A DNA stretch of 64,000 nt from an uncultured Bacteroidales bacterium (lineage in GTDB: Bacteria; Bacteroidota; Bacteroidia; Bacteroidales; Paludibacteraceae), in contig CADCCH010000001.1 of assembly GCA_902799875.1 (NCBI GenBank), positions 808 to 64,807 of the forward strand, read 5' to 3'. Every line of letters starts with the position of its first letter. The first letter of the stretch is position 1. Below, one piece after another: positions 1 through 7,692 of the stretch. A model generated the notes under the pieces. That model saw only the letters and a list, made by a program, of their open reading frames with translations, did no database searches and had not been told where the DNA came from. Both the position numbers and the translations under genes were made by a program.

Positions 1-1
1 T

Positions 2-571
2 AATCTGTACCTGACCATCAGCCGCCAACGGCAGATGATTGTGATAATTATGCTGTTCTTTGTAACTTTGGGCGGAATCCTACTGTTCGTCTATCTGTAT
101 CGCCGCCGTCAAAGGTTGCTTTTAGAGAAAGAGGAAGAGATTGAGACCCTGCGCCGGTTTAGGACCGGAGCAAGCCAACCTGCGGATGGAAGTGTGCGCA
201 AACTGATGTTGCAGCAATTGGGTGTCATCAAAACGATTGCCGGAACACCCACCGAAGCCAACCAACAACTGCTTGCACGTCTCATGGCATTGAACGAGGA
301 AACCGCCAATGCCCTCATCGATTGGCCAAGCATTTACCAAACCATTGATTTGGTATATGACGGTTTCTATACACGTCTTAGGGACAAATACAAAGATGTG
401 TTGAACGAAAAGGAGCTGCAACTGTGCTGTTTGCTCAAAGCGGATTTCTCCACCAAAGAGATTAACATGCTCACTCGTCAAAGTCTCCAAACCATCTACC
501 AACGCAAGACCCAAGTCCGTCAGAAACTCAATCTCCCCGAAGCCGAAGACATCACAACTGCAATAATCTAA
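2..571 (+). CDS. C-terminal part of membrane-anchored LuxR-like transcriptional regulator (partial)
   Basis: The frame is open from the window edge, so the true start lies upstream. Seen: a hydrophobic helix at the very start (VIIMLFFVTLGGILLFVYLY), a short charged coiled coil (RRRQRLLLEKEEEIETLRR), then a roughly 120-residue C-terminal region ending in a helix-turn-helix of the type ELQLCCLLKADFSTKEI...QSLQTIYQRKTQVRQKL. In Bacteroidota this layout is typical of tetratricopeptide-repeat membrane proteins whose C-terminal HTH resembles LuxR/GerE. The N-terminal TPR region would lie outside the window. The target genes cannot be read from the sequence. The gene meets hsp20 tail-to-tail across a terminator hairpin. 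Confidence 0.75.
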   Translation, partial: NLYLTISRQRQMIVIIMLFFVTLGGILLFVYLYRRRQRLLLEKEEEIETLRRFRTGASQPADGSVRKLMLQQLGVIKTIAGTPTEANQQLLARLMALNEETANALIDWPSIYQTIDLVYDGFYTRLRDKYKDVLNEKELQLCCLLKADFSTKEINMLTRQSLQTIYQRKTQVRQKLNLPEAEDITTAII

Positions 572-580
572 TTAGGGCAT

Positions 581-607
581 AAAAAAAAGCACTCGCTTAG
601 GAGTGCT
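581..607 (-). terminator. Rho-independent terminator of hsp20
   Basis: A perfect 7-bp stem (AGCACTC / GAGTGCT, loop GCTTAG, 588-607) is followed on the minus strand by seven T (581-587). This places it 20 nt after the hsp20 stop. On the plus strand no T run follows, so it serves mainly the minus-strand gene. Confidence 0.85.
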
Positions 608-627
608 CTGCATGGATACATGCTTTG

Positions 628-1074
628 TTATGAGATGGCGATTTGGCGAGTGGTTTTGCCTTCTTCGCGTTGGATCTTCGGCAACTCAATCGTTAAGATA
701 CCATCTTCGACCTTAGCGGCGATCTTTTCCTCGTCCACATTGTCCGGCAAAGTGTACTTCTGCTCGAAGTTCGTATAAGCAAACTCGCGTCTCAGATAGT
801 GCTCATGTTTGTCTTCTTCCTTGTGCTCGAACTTGTTCTCGATGGCAACACACAGATTGTGGTCTTCATCGACGTGTACTCGGCAGTACTCTTTCTTAAC
901 ACCCGGAGCAGCTAACTCTACGGTGTAACCGTTAGCGGTCTCTTTGACGTTGACCGAAGGCGCCACATTGCTGGCGGTATTCAGCATGTCATTGTTCAAA
1001 AACTCGTCGAATACGGTGGGGAACCATCCGTTTGTCGGCAGCCAACTGTTTCTACGATAGATTGCAGGTTTCAT
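628..1074 (-). CDS. Hsp20/alpha-crystallin family small heat-shock protein
   Basis: A 148-residue protein. After about 35 variable residues comes an alpha-crystallin domain (about 38-148) with VNVKETANGYTVELAAPGVKK, REFAYTNFEQKYTLP and the closing strand VEDGILTIELPK (A-x-x-x-DGxLxIxxPK type). Such proteins form oligomers that hold unfolding proteins for refolding by DnaK/ClpB. The start is supported by a GGAGG ribosome-binding site 8 nt upstream. It is monocistronic: a terminator follows and the next gene is convergent. No standard TAnnTTTG promoter is visible upstream; instead there is a palindrome, a 9-bp word array and a triple direct repeat, which suggests special regulation. The family call is firm; the regulation is inference. 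Confidence 0.93.
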   Translation of the reverse strand: MKPAIYRRNSWLPTNGWFPTVFDEFLNNDMLNTASNVAPSVNVKETANGYTVELAAPGVKKEYCRVHVDEDHNLCVAIENKFEHKEEDKHEHYLRREFAYTNFEQKYTLPDNVDEEKIAAKVEDGILTIELPKIQREEGKTTRQIAIS

Positions 1075-1094
1075 AATTTAATCCTCCAAATTTA

Positions 1095-1111
1095 GTTAAA
1101 CATTGTTTAAC
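1095..1111. promoter_or_regulatory. Perfect palindrome in hsp20 leader
   Basis: GTTAAAC-ATT-GTTTAAC is a perfect 7-bp inverted repeat, 21 nt before the hsp20 start. It could be an operator or an RNA stem in the leader. Only the symmetry is seen; the binder is unknown. Confidence 0.5.
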
Positions 1112-1155
1112 GTAGCTTGCGTAGTTTACGTTGTTGGCGTAGTATGCGTAATTGC
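1111..1155. repeat. 9-bp word array (CGTAGTTTG-like x5)
   Basis: Five consecutive 9-bp words: CGTAGCTTG, CGTAGTTTA, CGTTGTTGG, CGTAGTATG, CGTAATTG(CG). The period is kept while bases vary. It lies between hsp20 and yqeY, directly adjoining the palindrome, and is one of about 25 such arrays in this window. Confidence 0.75.
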
Positions 1156-1201
1156 GTTTTCACCCTAACAAAGGCAAATTATGTGCCAAGCCTAAAATCC
1201 C

Positions 1202-1255
1202 TGCCAATATGTCCATCTCTCGTGCCAAATTGTCCACCCTCTGCCAATTTGTCCA
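1202..1255. promoter_or_regulatory. Triple direct repeat TGCCAAwwTGTCCA (possible hsp20 operator)
   Basis: Three 14-bp copies at 1202-1215 (TGCCAATATGTCCA), 1223-1236 (TGCCAAATTGTCCA) and 1242-1255 (TGCCAATTTGTCCA). They start 21 and 19 bp apart, so all face the same side of the helix. Each copy is itself weakly two-fold symmetric (TGnnAA...TTGnCA). The position between divergent hsp20 and yqeY, and the lack of a normal hsp20 promoter, suggest a regulator array; this is inference. Confidence 0.5.
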
Positions 1256-1261
1256 TTAAAA

Positions 1262-1293
1262 TTTGCATATGTCAAAAAAAAGCAGTACCTTTG
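1262..1293 (+). promoter_or_regulatory. Bacteroidota promoter of yqeY operon
   Basis: TTTG (1262-1265), 20 nt, TACCTTTG (1286-1293); the start codon follows at 1327. The -33 box is extended as TTTGCATATGTCAAA, a form that recurs at many promoters in this window. Confidence 0.85.
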
Positions 1294-1326
1294 CGGCAGT
1301 TTTGATGCAAACAAGTAAAACGAGAT

Positions 1327-1773
1327 ATGAAAAACGAGTTGAATGCCTTGATCATGGAGGCAATGAAAAGCCATGACACCGTGCGCACGGAGAGTCTGCG
1401 TGCTATCAAGAGTGCGTTCCTTAACTGGTCCACCAGCAAGGAGAATGCGGGTAAAGAGTTAACCGAAGCCGATGAGATTCAGATTATCAAGAAGATGGTC
1501 AAACAACGTCAGGAGTCCGTGGAACAATACCTCGCTGCCGGTCGCAAAGAGTTAGCCGACGCGGAGCAAGCGCAGATAGACGTGCTGGAGACATTCCTGC
1601 CCAAAGCAGCGTCCGAAGAAGACATCGTTCGTGCCTTCCAAGCTGCCAAAGAGGCGAACGGTTGGGAGGCAGAGAAAAAGAACATGGGACTCTTCGTCAA
1701 AGCCATCAAAGCGGCCCTTCCTAATGCCGACGGCAAGATGGTAGCACAGGTCGTTCAAAGTCAATTGGCATAA
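1327..1773 (+). CDS. GatB/YqeY domain-containing protein
   Basis: A 148-residue protein matching the YqeY family end to end: KNELNALIMEAMKSHDTVRTESLRAIKSAF at the N-terminus, EIQIIKKMVKQRQESVEQY in the middle, and a C-terminal small helical half (FLPKAASEEDIVRAFQ ... GKMVAQVVQSQL). The family resembles the tail domain of GatB, the tRNA-dependent amidotransferase subunit that binds the tRNA elbow. A free-standing role for YqeY is not settled. It has its own promoter at 1262-1293 and is followed after 3 nt by the DUF2130 gene, so the two are cotranscribed. Confidence 0.93.
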   Translation: MKNELNALIMEAMKSHDTVRTESLRAIKSAFLNWSTSKENAGKELTEADEIQIIKKMVKQRQESVEQYLAAGRKELADAEQAQIDVLETFLPKAASEEDIVRAFQAAKEANGWEAEKKNMGLFVKAIKAALPNADGKMVAQVVQSQLA

Positions 1774-1776
1774 GCC

Positions 1777-2931
1777 ATGAAAGAGCTGAAATGTCCGCAT
1801 TGCGGCAATGTGTTTACGGTAGATGAGAATGACTACGCAGCGCTGCTTGGTCAGGTAAGGAATGCGGAGTTCGAGACCGAACTGGCGCGTCGTATCCATG
1901 AGTTGGAGCAGACACAGAAAGCCCGTGAGCAAGCGGAAGAGGCGCGTCGTAAGGCTGAAGAGCAAGCGAGACAGACCCAACTGCAGATCCAACTGCAGCA
2001 ACTCCAATCACAGGTCCAGCAGGCAGAGCAGGCGAAGCAGTTGGCCGTTGCACAGGTGCGTCAGCAAGCCACGGAGGCCTATATGAAGAAAGAGCAGGAG
2101 TTGGCGCAGATACGGACGCAGATGGATGCGCAACTCAAGGCGGCGCAAGAGCAGGTGGCGTATTACAAAGATCTGAAACTGCGTCAATCGACGAAGATGG
2201 TGGGTGAGACCCTGGAAATACACTGCTCGACGCTCTTTAACCAGTTGATCCGGCCGCTGATGCCGAATGCGTATTTCGAGAAAGATAACGAGGTGGTGGA
2301 AGGAACGAAGGGTGATTTTGTCTTCCGCGACAAGAGTGAGGACGGCGTAGAGTATATCTCGATTATGTTTGAGATGAAGAACGAGAACGACGAGACGGCC
2401 ACGAAGCATAAGAACGAGGATTTCCTGGCGAAGTTAGACAGCGACCGCAAGAAGAAAAACTGCGAATACGCGGTGCTGGTATCGATGCTGGAACCGGATA
2501 GCGAACTGTATAACGGCGGTATCGTGGATATGAGTCATCGTTTCGAGAAGATGTACGTGATCCGTCCGCAGTTCTTCATTCCGCTGATCACCTTGCTCTG
2601 TCAGACGAGTAAGAAGAGCCTGGATGCCAAGCGTGAATTGGCGTTGGTGAAGGCACAACAGGTGGATGTAACGAATTTCGAGGAGAAGCTGATGACGTTC
2701 AAGGACGGTTTCACGCGGAACGTGCGACTGGCCAATGAGCGTTTCTCAGATGCGATAGACGAGATCGATAAGACGATAGCGCACCTGACGAAAGTACGTG
2801 AGAACCTGGTGAAGTCCGGTGACAATCTCAATGCGGCGGATAAGAAACTGCAGGACGTGACGATCAAGCGTCTGACGTACGGCAATCCGACCATGAAAGC
2901 CAAGTTCGACGAAGCAAGCAATAATCAATGA
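1777..2931 (+). CDS. DUF2130 domain-containing protein
   Basis: A 384-residue protein with three visible parts. The N-terminus has a CPHCG motif with a possible half zinc ribbon. Residues about 28-140 are a highly charged coiled coil rich in Q, A, E and R. A globular region at about 148-300 (STLFNQLIRPLMPNAYFEKD ... GDFVFRD ... IMFEMKNENDETATKHKNEDFLAKLDSDR) matches the DUF2130 family. The FEMKNE(N) and K-x(n)-D pattern recalls PD-(D/E)xK nuclease-like folds, but I would not assign nuclease activity from sequence alone. It overlaps the next gene by the ATGA at 2928-2931 and is translationally coupled to it. Confidence 0.85.
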   Translation: MKELKCPHCGNVFTVDENDYAALLGQVRNAEFETELARRIHELEQTQKAREQAEEARRKAEEQARQTQLQIQLQQLQSQVQQAEQAKQLAVAQVRQQATEAYMKKEQELAQIRTQMDAQLKAAQEQVAYYKDLKLRQSTKMVGETLEIHCSTLFNQLIRPLMPNAYFEKDNEVVEGTKGDFVFRDKSEDGVEYISIMFEMKNENDETATKHKNEDFLAKLDSDRKKKNCEYAVLVSMLEPDSELYNGGIVDMSHRFEKMYVIRPQFFIPLITLLCQTSKKSLDAKRELALVKAQQVDVTNFEEKLMTFKDGFTRNVRLANERFSDAIDEIDKTIAHLTKVRENLVKSGDNLNAADKKLQDVTIKRLTYGNPTMKAKFDEASNNQ

Positions 2932-4454
2932 AAAAGATACTCCTCTTGTTGATAGTGTGGCTGCCGATGTGGATTCTGGCAGACCAGCATGTGACGTACA
3001 CGGCGGACGACGTGACGATCTTCCGTAACCCGGAGCGGGGTTTTACGGAAGAGTTGGGTGGTGAGACGATGCTGTCGGATAACGAGAATCATGTGGTGTT
3101 AGCAGAGGCGGATTGGTTCTTTGACGAAGAGGACTCGCATTATGCCGACCGGCAATACCAGACGCTTGTGATGCTGATGTATTACCTTGGCAATTACAAG
3201 GATACGGATCTGAGCGATGCCATCTTGCTGGGTTTCGATGAGGACATGCAGAAACTGCGGGACGAGGGCTTCAAGTGCGTGTTGCGTTTTGCGTACGATT
3301 GGGAGAGCAAAGAGGATGCGGATCTGACGCATGTGCAGCGACATATTCAGCAACTGAAGCCGCATCTGGCTGCCAATAAGGATGTGATCTATGTGCTGGA
3401 GACGGGTTTTGTCGGTCAGTGGGGCGAGTGGTATTACACGAGTCATTTCGGCAATAAGTCGCAGCATCTGAATGACGATCGCCGAGCGGTGGTGACGGCG
3501 ATGTTGGATGCTTGTCCGTCGGACCGTTTTCTGTTGGTTCGTTACCCGCTGATCAAGACGGAGTATTTGGGTGACGAGAACGCCTTGGATTCGGTGCAAG
3601 GGTTTAGCGGTACGAACCGCGCACGGATGGGGCATCACAACGATGCGTTTCTGAGCGACTACGGCAATGACGGCACGTACGGTCGTGACGGGGACGGACC
3701 GGAAGATGATCCGGTGCTGCGGGCGTATATCGCGACGGAGACGCTCTATGTGCCGAACGGAGGAGAGACGAATGTGGAGGATAAGAACCTGGCGAAAGAA
3801 GTGGCGAAATACGACACGACGATGGCGGAGTTGAGGCGGTATCACTGGTCTTTCTGCGGTTCCAGTTACTCGAAGAAAGTGACGGATAAATGGCGTGCGA
3901 ACGGTGCTTTTGATGAGATGAACAGGAAGTTAGGGTACCGCTACCAGTTGGTGGACGCCGATCTGCCGGAGACGGTGGAGGCCGGAGAGCCCGCGCATGT
4001 GCAGATGAAAATACGGAATGTGGGTTTTGCGCCGATCTATAATGAGCGGAAGGCGTATTTGGTGTTGAAAGGCAATCAGCAGTCAGTATTCAGCATTCAG
4101 ATGAAGACCGATCCGAGGCGATGGTTGCCGAATGGGGTAGAGACGACGATCGACGAGACGGTGACAATACCGGAAGAGGTGGCGAACGGTGCGTATGATT
4201 TGTATTTGTACTTACCGGACAGCAGTCCGAGTTTAAGCGATGACCCGCGTTATGCAGTGCGTTTTGCGAATGAGGACGTATGGGACGCAACGACAGGAAT
4301 GAACAGTCTGAATGCGTCCGTGACGGTGGAAGGCAGTGCGATGGGTGTGGAGCAAAAGGGTATCGAAAGACCTTGCCGCAAGTGGTTGCAAGACGGACGA
4401 TTGATCATTGAGCGCAACGGTGTGCGTTATACGGCACAGGGTGCGAGGCTATAA
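2928..4454 (+). CDS. Secreted DUF4874/DUF4832 domain protein with short C-terminal tag
   Basis: A 508-residue protein. A signal peptide (MKKILLLLIVWLPMWILA) precedes VTYTADDVTIFRNPERGFTEE, the typical N-terminal start of DUF4874. The DUF4874 region (about 25-185) has the form of a TIM-barrel glycosidase-like domain with VLETGFVGQWGEWYY. The DUF4832 region (about 190-350) includes LLVRYPLIK and RYHWSF, followed by a beta-sandwich (about 350-450). The last 25 residues form a short tag, LQDGRLIIERNGVRYTAQG, shared with other secreted proteins of this window. It is probably exported and may act on polysaccharide, but no catalytic residue is proven. Its 3' end overlaps the convergent DUF5686 gene by 6 bp. 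Confidence 0.85.
   Translation: MKKILLLLIVWLPMWILADQHVTYTADDVTIFRNPERGFTEELGGETMLSDNENHVVLAEADWFFDEEDSHYADRQYQTLVMLMYYLGNYKDTDLSDAILLGFDEDMQKLRDEGFKCVLRFAYDWESKEDADLTHVQRHIQQLKPHLAANKDVIYVLETGFVGQWGEWYYTSHFGNKSQHLNDDRRAVVTAMLDACPSDRFLLVRYPLIKTEYLGDENALDSVQGFSGTNRARMGHHNDAFLSDYGNDGTYGRDGDGPEDDPVLRAYIATETLYVPNGGETNVEDKNLAKEVAKYDTTMAELRRYHWSFCGSSYSKKVTDKWRANGAFDEMNRKLGYRYQLVDADLPETVEAGEPAHVQMKIRNVGFAPIYNERKAYLVLKGNQQSVFSIQMKTDPRRWLPNGVETTIDETVTIPEEVANGAYDLYLYLPDSSPSLSDDPRYAVRFANEDVWDATTGMNSLNASVTVEGSAMGVEQKGIERPCRKWLQDGRLIIERNGVRYTAQGARL
4077..4100. repeat. 7-bp word array CAGyAnT, in frame
   Basis: CAGCAGT, CAGTATT, CAGCATT, CAGATGA inside the DUF4832 gene (encodes NQQSVFSIQM), in the beta-sandwich region. 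Confidence 0.55.
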
Positions 4455-6794
4455 GCCGAGGTGAATACGGAAACGCATCGCCCATTGGATCTCGGGCGAT
4501 AGACTCCAAACCGAATACAGATCACAAACACGAAGGATGTTACCGATGCCGACGCCGAGTTCGGCGTAGAACAAACCGCCGTAGGCTAGCTTGGCTTCGA
4601 CGAGTTCGCGGAGATGGAGCCAACGGATACCCGGGATGAGATTGAAGAGGATACCTTGACCGTTCCATTCGGTTTGCAGGGCTATGTATTTGTCCGCGAG
4701 CAGTTGGTTGCCGTGGAGGAGCGTGAAGCGGTACGGGTCGTAGGCGTAGCCCTGGTTGGCAGATGCTTGCCATAAGAAGGCATTGGGTACCTGACCGAAG
4801 ATCACACCTGCCTGGAATGCATAGGAGAGGGTTCCACCCATACCGAGGTTGGCGTGCTGCGTTAACATGAGGCGCAGGTGGCAGTAAAGGTTATTGGTTA
4901 TTGGTGATTGGTTATTGGTCGGACTCCAATGGCCAGCCTCCAATCCTAAAAAAAGGACGGGGTATTTATGGGAATAGGCGTAACGACGGAGGAAATAGCC
5001 GTCGTATTTTTTTTCTCCCCAACTGAGACGCGCGATGGCCGAGAGACTTTGGTAGGCATAGCCATGCTGCCAACCGGCACGGGCGTACAGATGGGTCTCG
5101 AGATGATCGGTCCAGTCTGCCCACCAGTGGTACTGGATCTGGCGTTGACGAATGGCGGTGTTGACGCATAGCGAGTCGCGGTGCAGCGCCTCGAAAGCGT
5201 ACGCGGTGAAGTCGAAGTTACCCCAGCCCATGGAGTTCTCGCGTAAGAGTCGGTCGAAATCATCGACCTCGGACCAGACGTACCGGTCGTTGTACTCCAG
5301 TTGCATGATATGTCGCCGCTCGGTGGGCAGGTTGACGGAGATACGTCCCATGCCTTTGGGCGAACGGTCTTTGATGCCGTAGCCGACCGAAGCCTCGAGA
5401 GAAACGGTTTTGGACAGTTTCTCGTTGGTACGGAAGGGCAGAACGACGTGGACGCCTTCGTGGTGGTTGACTTGGAGGATCTCCTCAACATGACCGATAT
5501 CGAGGAAGGTACCGGTGGGGATGTAACCGGTGGTCGCGATGGTGGCGAACCATTTGGCGGTTTTTATCAAAGGCAGGGAATCCAGCGTAGCAAAGGCGCT
5601 GTCTGCCTTTGATGGACCGGCTTCGCCTGACAGACCGCTATCCAGGTGTGACCCAGACCGCTGCGCTGTTAGACCGTCCTGCGGACTGTTAGACTTTAGC
5701 GAGGTGGTTAGCAAGAGGGAAGGGAAAACCGTGCCGGCTTGTTCGGAATGGATGGCGAAATCGAGGAGGACGGAGACGGACTCGTCGGCGATCGTTCCGT
5801 CCGGCGCGAGAGTCTGAGATATATGGAGGTTATTGACATAGTTGACCGCCACTTCCGAGGGCACGTAGGCATGGATAGAACGGAGCGCAAAGGTAGCGGT
5901 GTCGATGACCATCTCGCCATTGAACGTGGCGTAGAAAGGATTCCTGGTCCGAAAGGCAATTCGGACCAGATTGGTGATTGGTGATTGGTGATTGGTGATT
6001 GTATCGTCTTCGACGATGTAGTAGCGATAATAGAGGTTACCTCCCGGTGCCAAAGGGGAGAGGAAGGCGTGGCCCATAAGACTGACGCTGTTGGCGTAGA
6101 AATTGAGATTGCCTTCGGAGCCCAGCAAGGAGGAGTAATCCGTGGAGGAGAGGATGAGGGTCTGTGTGCGTTGGTCGTTCGCCGGAATGAAATCGTTTCC
6201 AGTAACCCTAAACGACTGCGTCTCGCGATAGAGCGGAAGGATATAAGTGGAGTCCTCCTGCGTGATCATGCCGGTCTGGAGACTGCGCCAGAGGGCACGA
6301 CGGAGGTGGCGTTTGTTGATCTGCGAGACGTAGAGCGTCTGGGTGCGTTGAAGGGTAGCTGCGGCTTCGGGATGCAGCGTGCGGTCGTTATCCGGCCGAT
6401 GTTCCCGGACATGACGAAGCAGTTCGAGGGCAGGGTTTTCGTTAGGTGCTACCACCACTTCCGCCAGTGTGGCAGTTCGTTCGCGTAGGGTCACCTGCAG
6501 TCCCGCCATTGCCCCGGGTTCAATCTCAAAACGCTGGGGGTAATACCCGACGGCGGAGAAGATGAGTTGGCATTTGGCCTGCATGTCCACGCGGAGGAAG
6601 TACGAGCCGTTCTCGTCGGAGGTGGTACCGATCTTCGTGCCCCGGAAATGGATATTGACATTGGGGATAGCCTCACCCGTCGTCTCGTTGATGATCTCGC
6701 CGACAATAATGGTCTCTACCGCATAGAGCGGTGAGACAAAGACAGCCAAGGCAGTCAGAAGGATGAAGGCTACTATTTTCCGATATCTCGACAT
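4449..6794 (-). CDS. DUF5686 outer-membrane protein with carboxypeptidase-regulatory-like domain
   Basis: A 781-residue protein. A signal peptide (FILLTALAVFVSPLYA) is followed by a CarboxypepD_reg-like beta-sandwich (about 28-112: IVGEIINETTGEAIPNVNIHFRGTKIGTTSDENGSYFLRV). A long DUF5686 region follows and ends in alternating strands typical of an outer-membrane barrel, with final residues MRFRIHLGL. Family members are about 800 residues, so it is full length. The function is unknown; it is probably an outer-membrane barrel of the TonB-receptor-like kind. Two in-frame 7-bp word arrays (4890-4917, 5974-6001) encode N/Q-S-P-I-T-N peptides. A low-complexity stretch (NSPQDGLTAQRSGSHLDSGL) also looks inserted. 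It follows xerD by 7 nt. Confidence 0.85.
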   Translation of the reverse strand: MSRYRKIVAFILLTALAVFVSPLYAVETIIVGEIINETTGEAIPNVNIHFRGTKIGTTSDENGSYFLRVDMQAKCQLIFSAVGYYPQRFEIEPGAMAGLQVTLRERTATLAEVVVAPNENPALELLRHVREHRPDNDRTLHPEAAATLQRTQTLYVSQINKRHLRRALWRSLQTGMITQEDSTYILPLYRETQSFRVTGNDFIPANDQRTQTLILSSTDYSSLLGSEGNLNFYANSVSLMGHAFLSPLAPGGNLYYRYYIVEDDTITNHQSPITNLVRIAFRTRNPFYATFNGEMVIDTATFALRSIHAYVPSEVAVNYVNNLHISQTLAPDGTIADESVSVLLDFAIHSEQAGTVFPSLLLTTSLKSNSPQDGLTAQRSGSHLDSGLSGEAGPSKADSAFATLDSLPLIKTAKWFATIATTGYIPTGTFLDIGHVEEILQVNHHEGVHVVLPFRTNEKLSKTVSLEASVGYGIKDRSPKGMGRISVNLPTERRHIMQLEYNDRYVWSEVDDFDRLLRENSMGWGNFDFTAYAFEALHRDSLCVNTAIRQRQIQYHWWADWTDHLETHLYARAGWQHGYAYQSLSAIARLSWGEKKYDGYFLRRYAYSHKYPVLFLGLEAGHWSPTNNQSPITNNLYCHLRLMLTQHANLGMGGTLSYAFQAGVIFGQVPNAFLWQASANQGYAYDPYRFTLLHGNQLLADKYIALQTEWNGQGILFNLIPGIRWLHLRELVEAKLAYGGLFYAELGVGIGNILRVCDLYSVWSLSPEIQWAMRFRIHLGL
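4890..4917. repeat. 7-bp word array GTTATTG/GTGATTG, in frame
   Basis: Four words (GTTATTG, GTTATTG, GTGATTG, GTTATTG) in the DUF5686 gene; on the coding strand CAATmAC, giving the peptide NNQSPITN. Confidence 0.8.
5974..6001. repeat. 7-bp word array GTGATTG x4, in frame
   Basis: Four identical GTGATTG words in the DUF5686 gene, encoding NHQSPITN. It is the same word family as at 4890, 19880 and 57917. Confidence 0.85.
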
Positions 6795-6801
6795 TTCGTT
6801 A

Positions 6802-7692
6802 TTACGAGCGGTTGGCAGGGTGACAATTCAAGACTGCATTACGCAGGTCTTGCACGTCGAGGTGGGTGTATATCTCGGTGGTGGCGAGGTCTTCGTGTCC
6901 GAGCAGTTGTTGGATGATACGCAGGTCGGCTCCGTTCTGCAGCAGATGCGTGGCGAAAGAGTGCCGTAGGGTATGGGGACTGACGGTCTTGGTGATACCA
7001 GCGGCTTCGCAGAGTCGGCGCACGATGGTGAAGACCATGGCACGGGTAAGCGGACGACCGTAACGGTTAACGAAGGCGTAGTCCTTGTACTCAGGCTTGT
7101 ACGGCCATGTAGCGCGTTCCTGGAGCCAGTAACCGAACCATTCCTCGGCAACCGGAGACAGGGGTACGAGCCGTTGCTTGGAGCCTTTACCGTCGATGAG
7201 CATGTAATGTTCGCTGAGGTAGATCTTACTGAGTTGGAGGTTCACCAGTTCGCTGACGCGCAGACCGCTCCCGTAGAGCATCTCCATCATCGCGCGGTTA
7301 CGGTGACCTTCGTTGGAACTCAGATCAATGGCTGCCATCATCCGATTGACCTCGTCGAGCGTGAGGACGGTAGGCAGGTGTTTGGGTTTCTTCGGTCCCT
7401 CGAGCAGTTCGGAGGGGTCCTGGTCAATATAGTTCTTATAGAGCAGAAAACGGAACCACGCGTGGATGCCGGCTAACATGCGGGCTTGCGTTCCTTCGGA
7501 ACGGATGTCTTTGAAGAGCGTGTAGATGGCTTCCTGGAGTGCGTCAAAATCCATGTGGACGATATCGACCCCATGTTCATCGCAGTACGCACGAAGGCGC
7601 TCGAGGTCCATCTCGTAGCCCTCGACGGTGTTGGGGGAATACCCGCGTTCGAGTCGCAGGTAGGTGTGATATTCTTTGGTTAGATCACTCAT
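6802..7692 (-). CDS. xerD: Site-specific tyrosine recombinase XerD-like
   Basis: A 296-residue protein from ATG at 7692; the longer reading to 7728 adds a non-conserved leader inside the upstream gene. The N-terminal SAM-like core-binding domain (about 4-88) is followed by the catalytic domain with all expected residues: R145 (GSGLRVSEL), K169 (GKGSK), H240 and R243 (SPHTLRHSFATHLL), H266 (LGHED) and the Y275 nucleophile (TTEIYTHL). XerC/XerD resolve chromosome dimers at dif. XerD is preferred over XerC from its overall fit, moderately sure. It overlaps the permease gene by 8 bp and sits in the rpmH-rbfA-permease-xerD-DUF5686 run, so it looks like a housekeeping recombinase rather than a mobile-element integrase. 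Confidence 0.9.
   Translation of the reverse strand: MSDLTKEYHTYLRLERGYSPNTVEGYEMDLERLRAYCDEHGVDIVHMDFDALQEAIYTLFKDIRSEGTQARMLAGIHAWFRFLLYKNYIDQDPSELLEGPKKPKHLPTVLTLDEVNRMMAAIDLSSNEGHRNRAMMEMLYGSGLRVSELVNLQLSKIYLSEHYMLIDGKGSKQRLVPLSPVAEEWFGYWLQERATWPYKPEYKDYAFVNRYGRPLTRAMVFTIVRRLCEAAGITKTVSPHTLRHSFATHLLQNGADLRIIQQLLGHEDLATTEIYTHLDVQDLRNAVLNCHPANRS

Noticed and set aside
1087..1094. CAAATTTA, which reads TAAATTTG on the minus strand, as hsp20 promoter
   Set aside because: It overlaps the ribosome-binding site and lies 13 nt from the start codon, leaving no room for a transcript leader.
3099..3845. 248-codon minus-strand frame opposite the DUF4832 gene
   Set aside because: Arg/His/Ile-rich shadow without start signals; the plus-strand frame is a recognised family.
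6802..7692. Tyrosine recombinase as sign of an integrated element
   Set aside because: It is XerD-like, embedded in a housekeeping run with overlaps; no attachment-site repeats, tRNA or phage genes are nearby.
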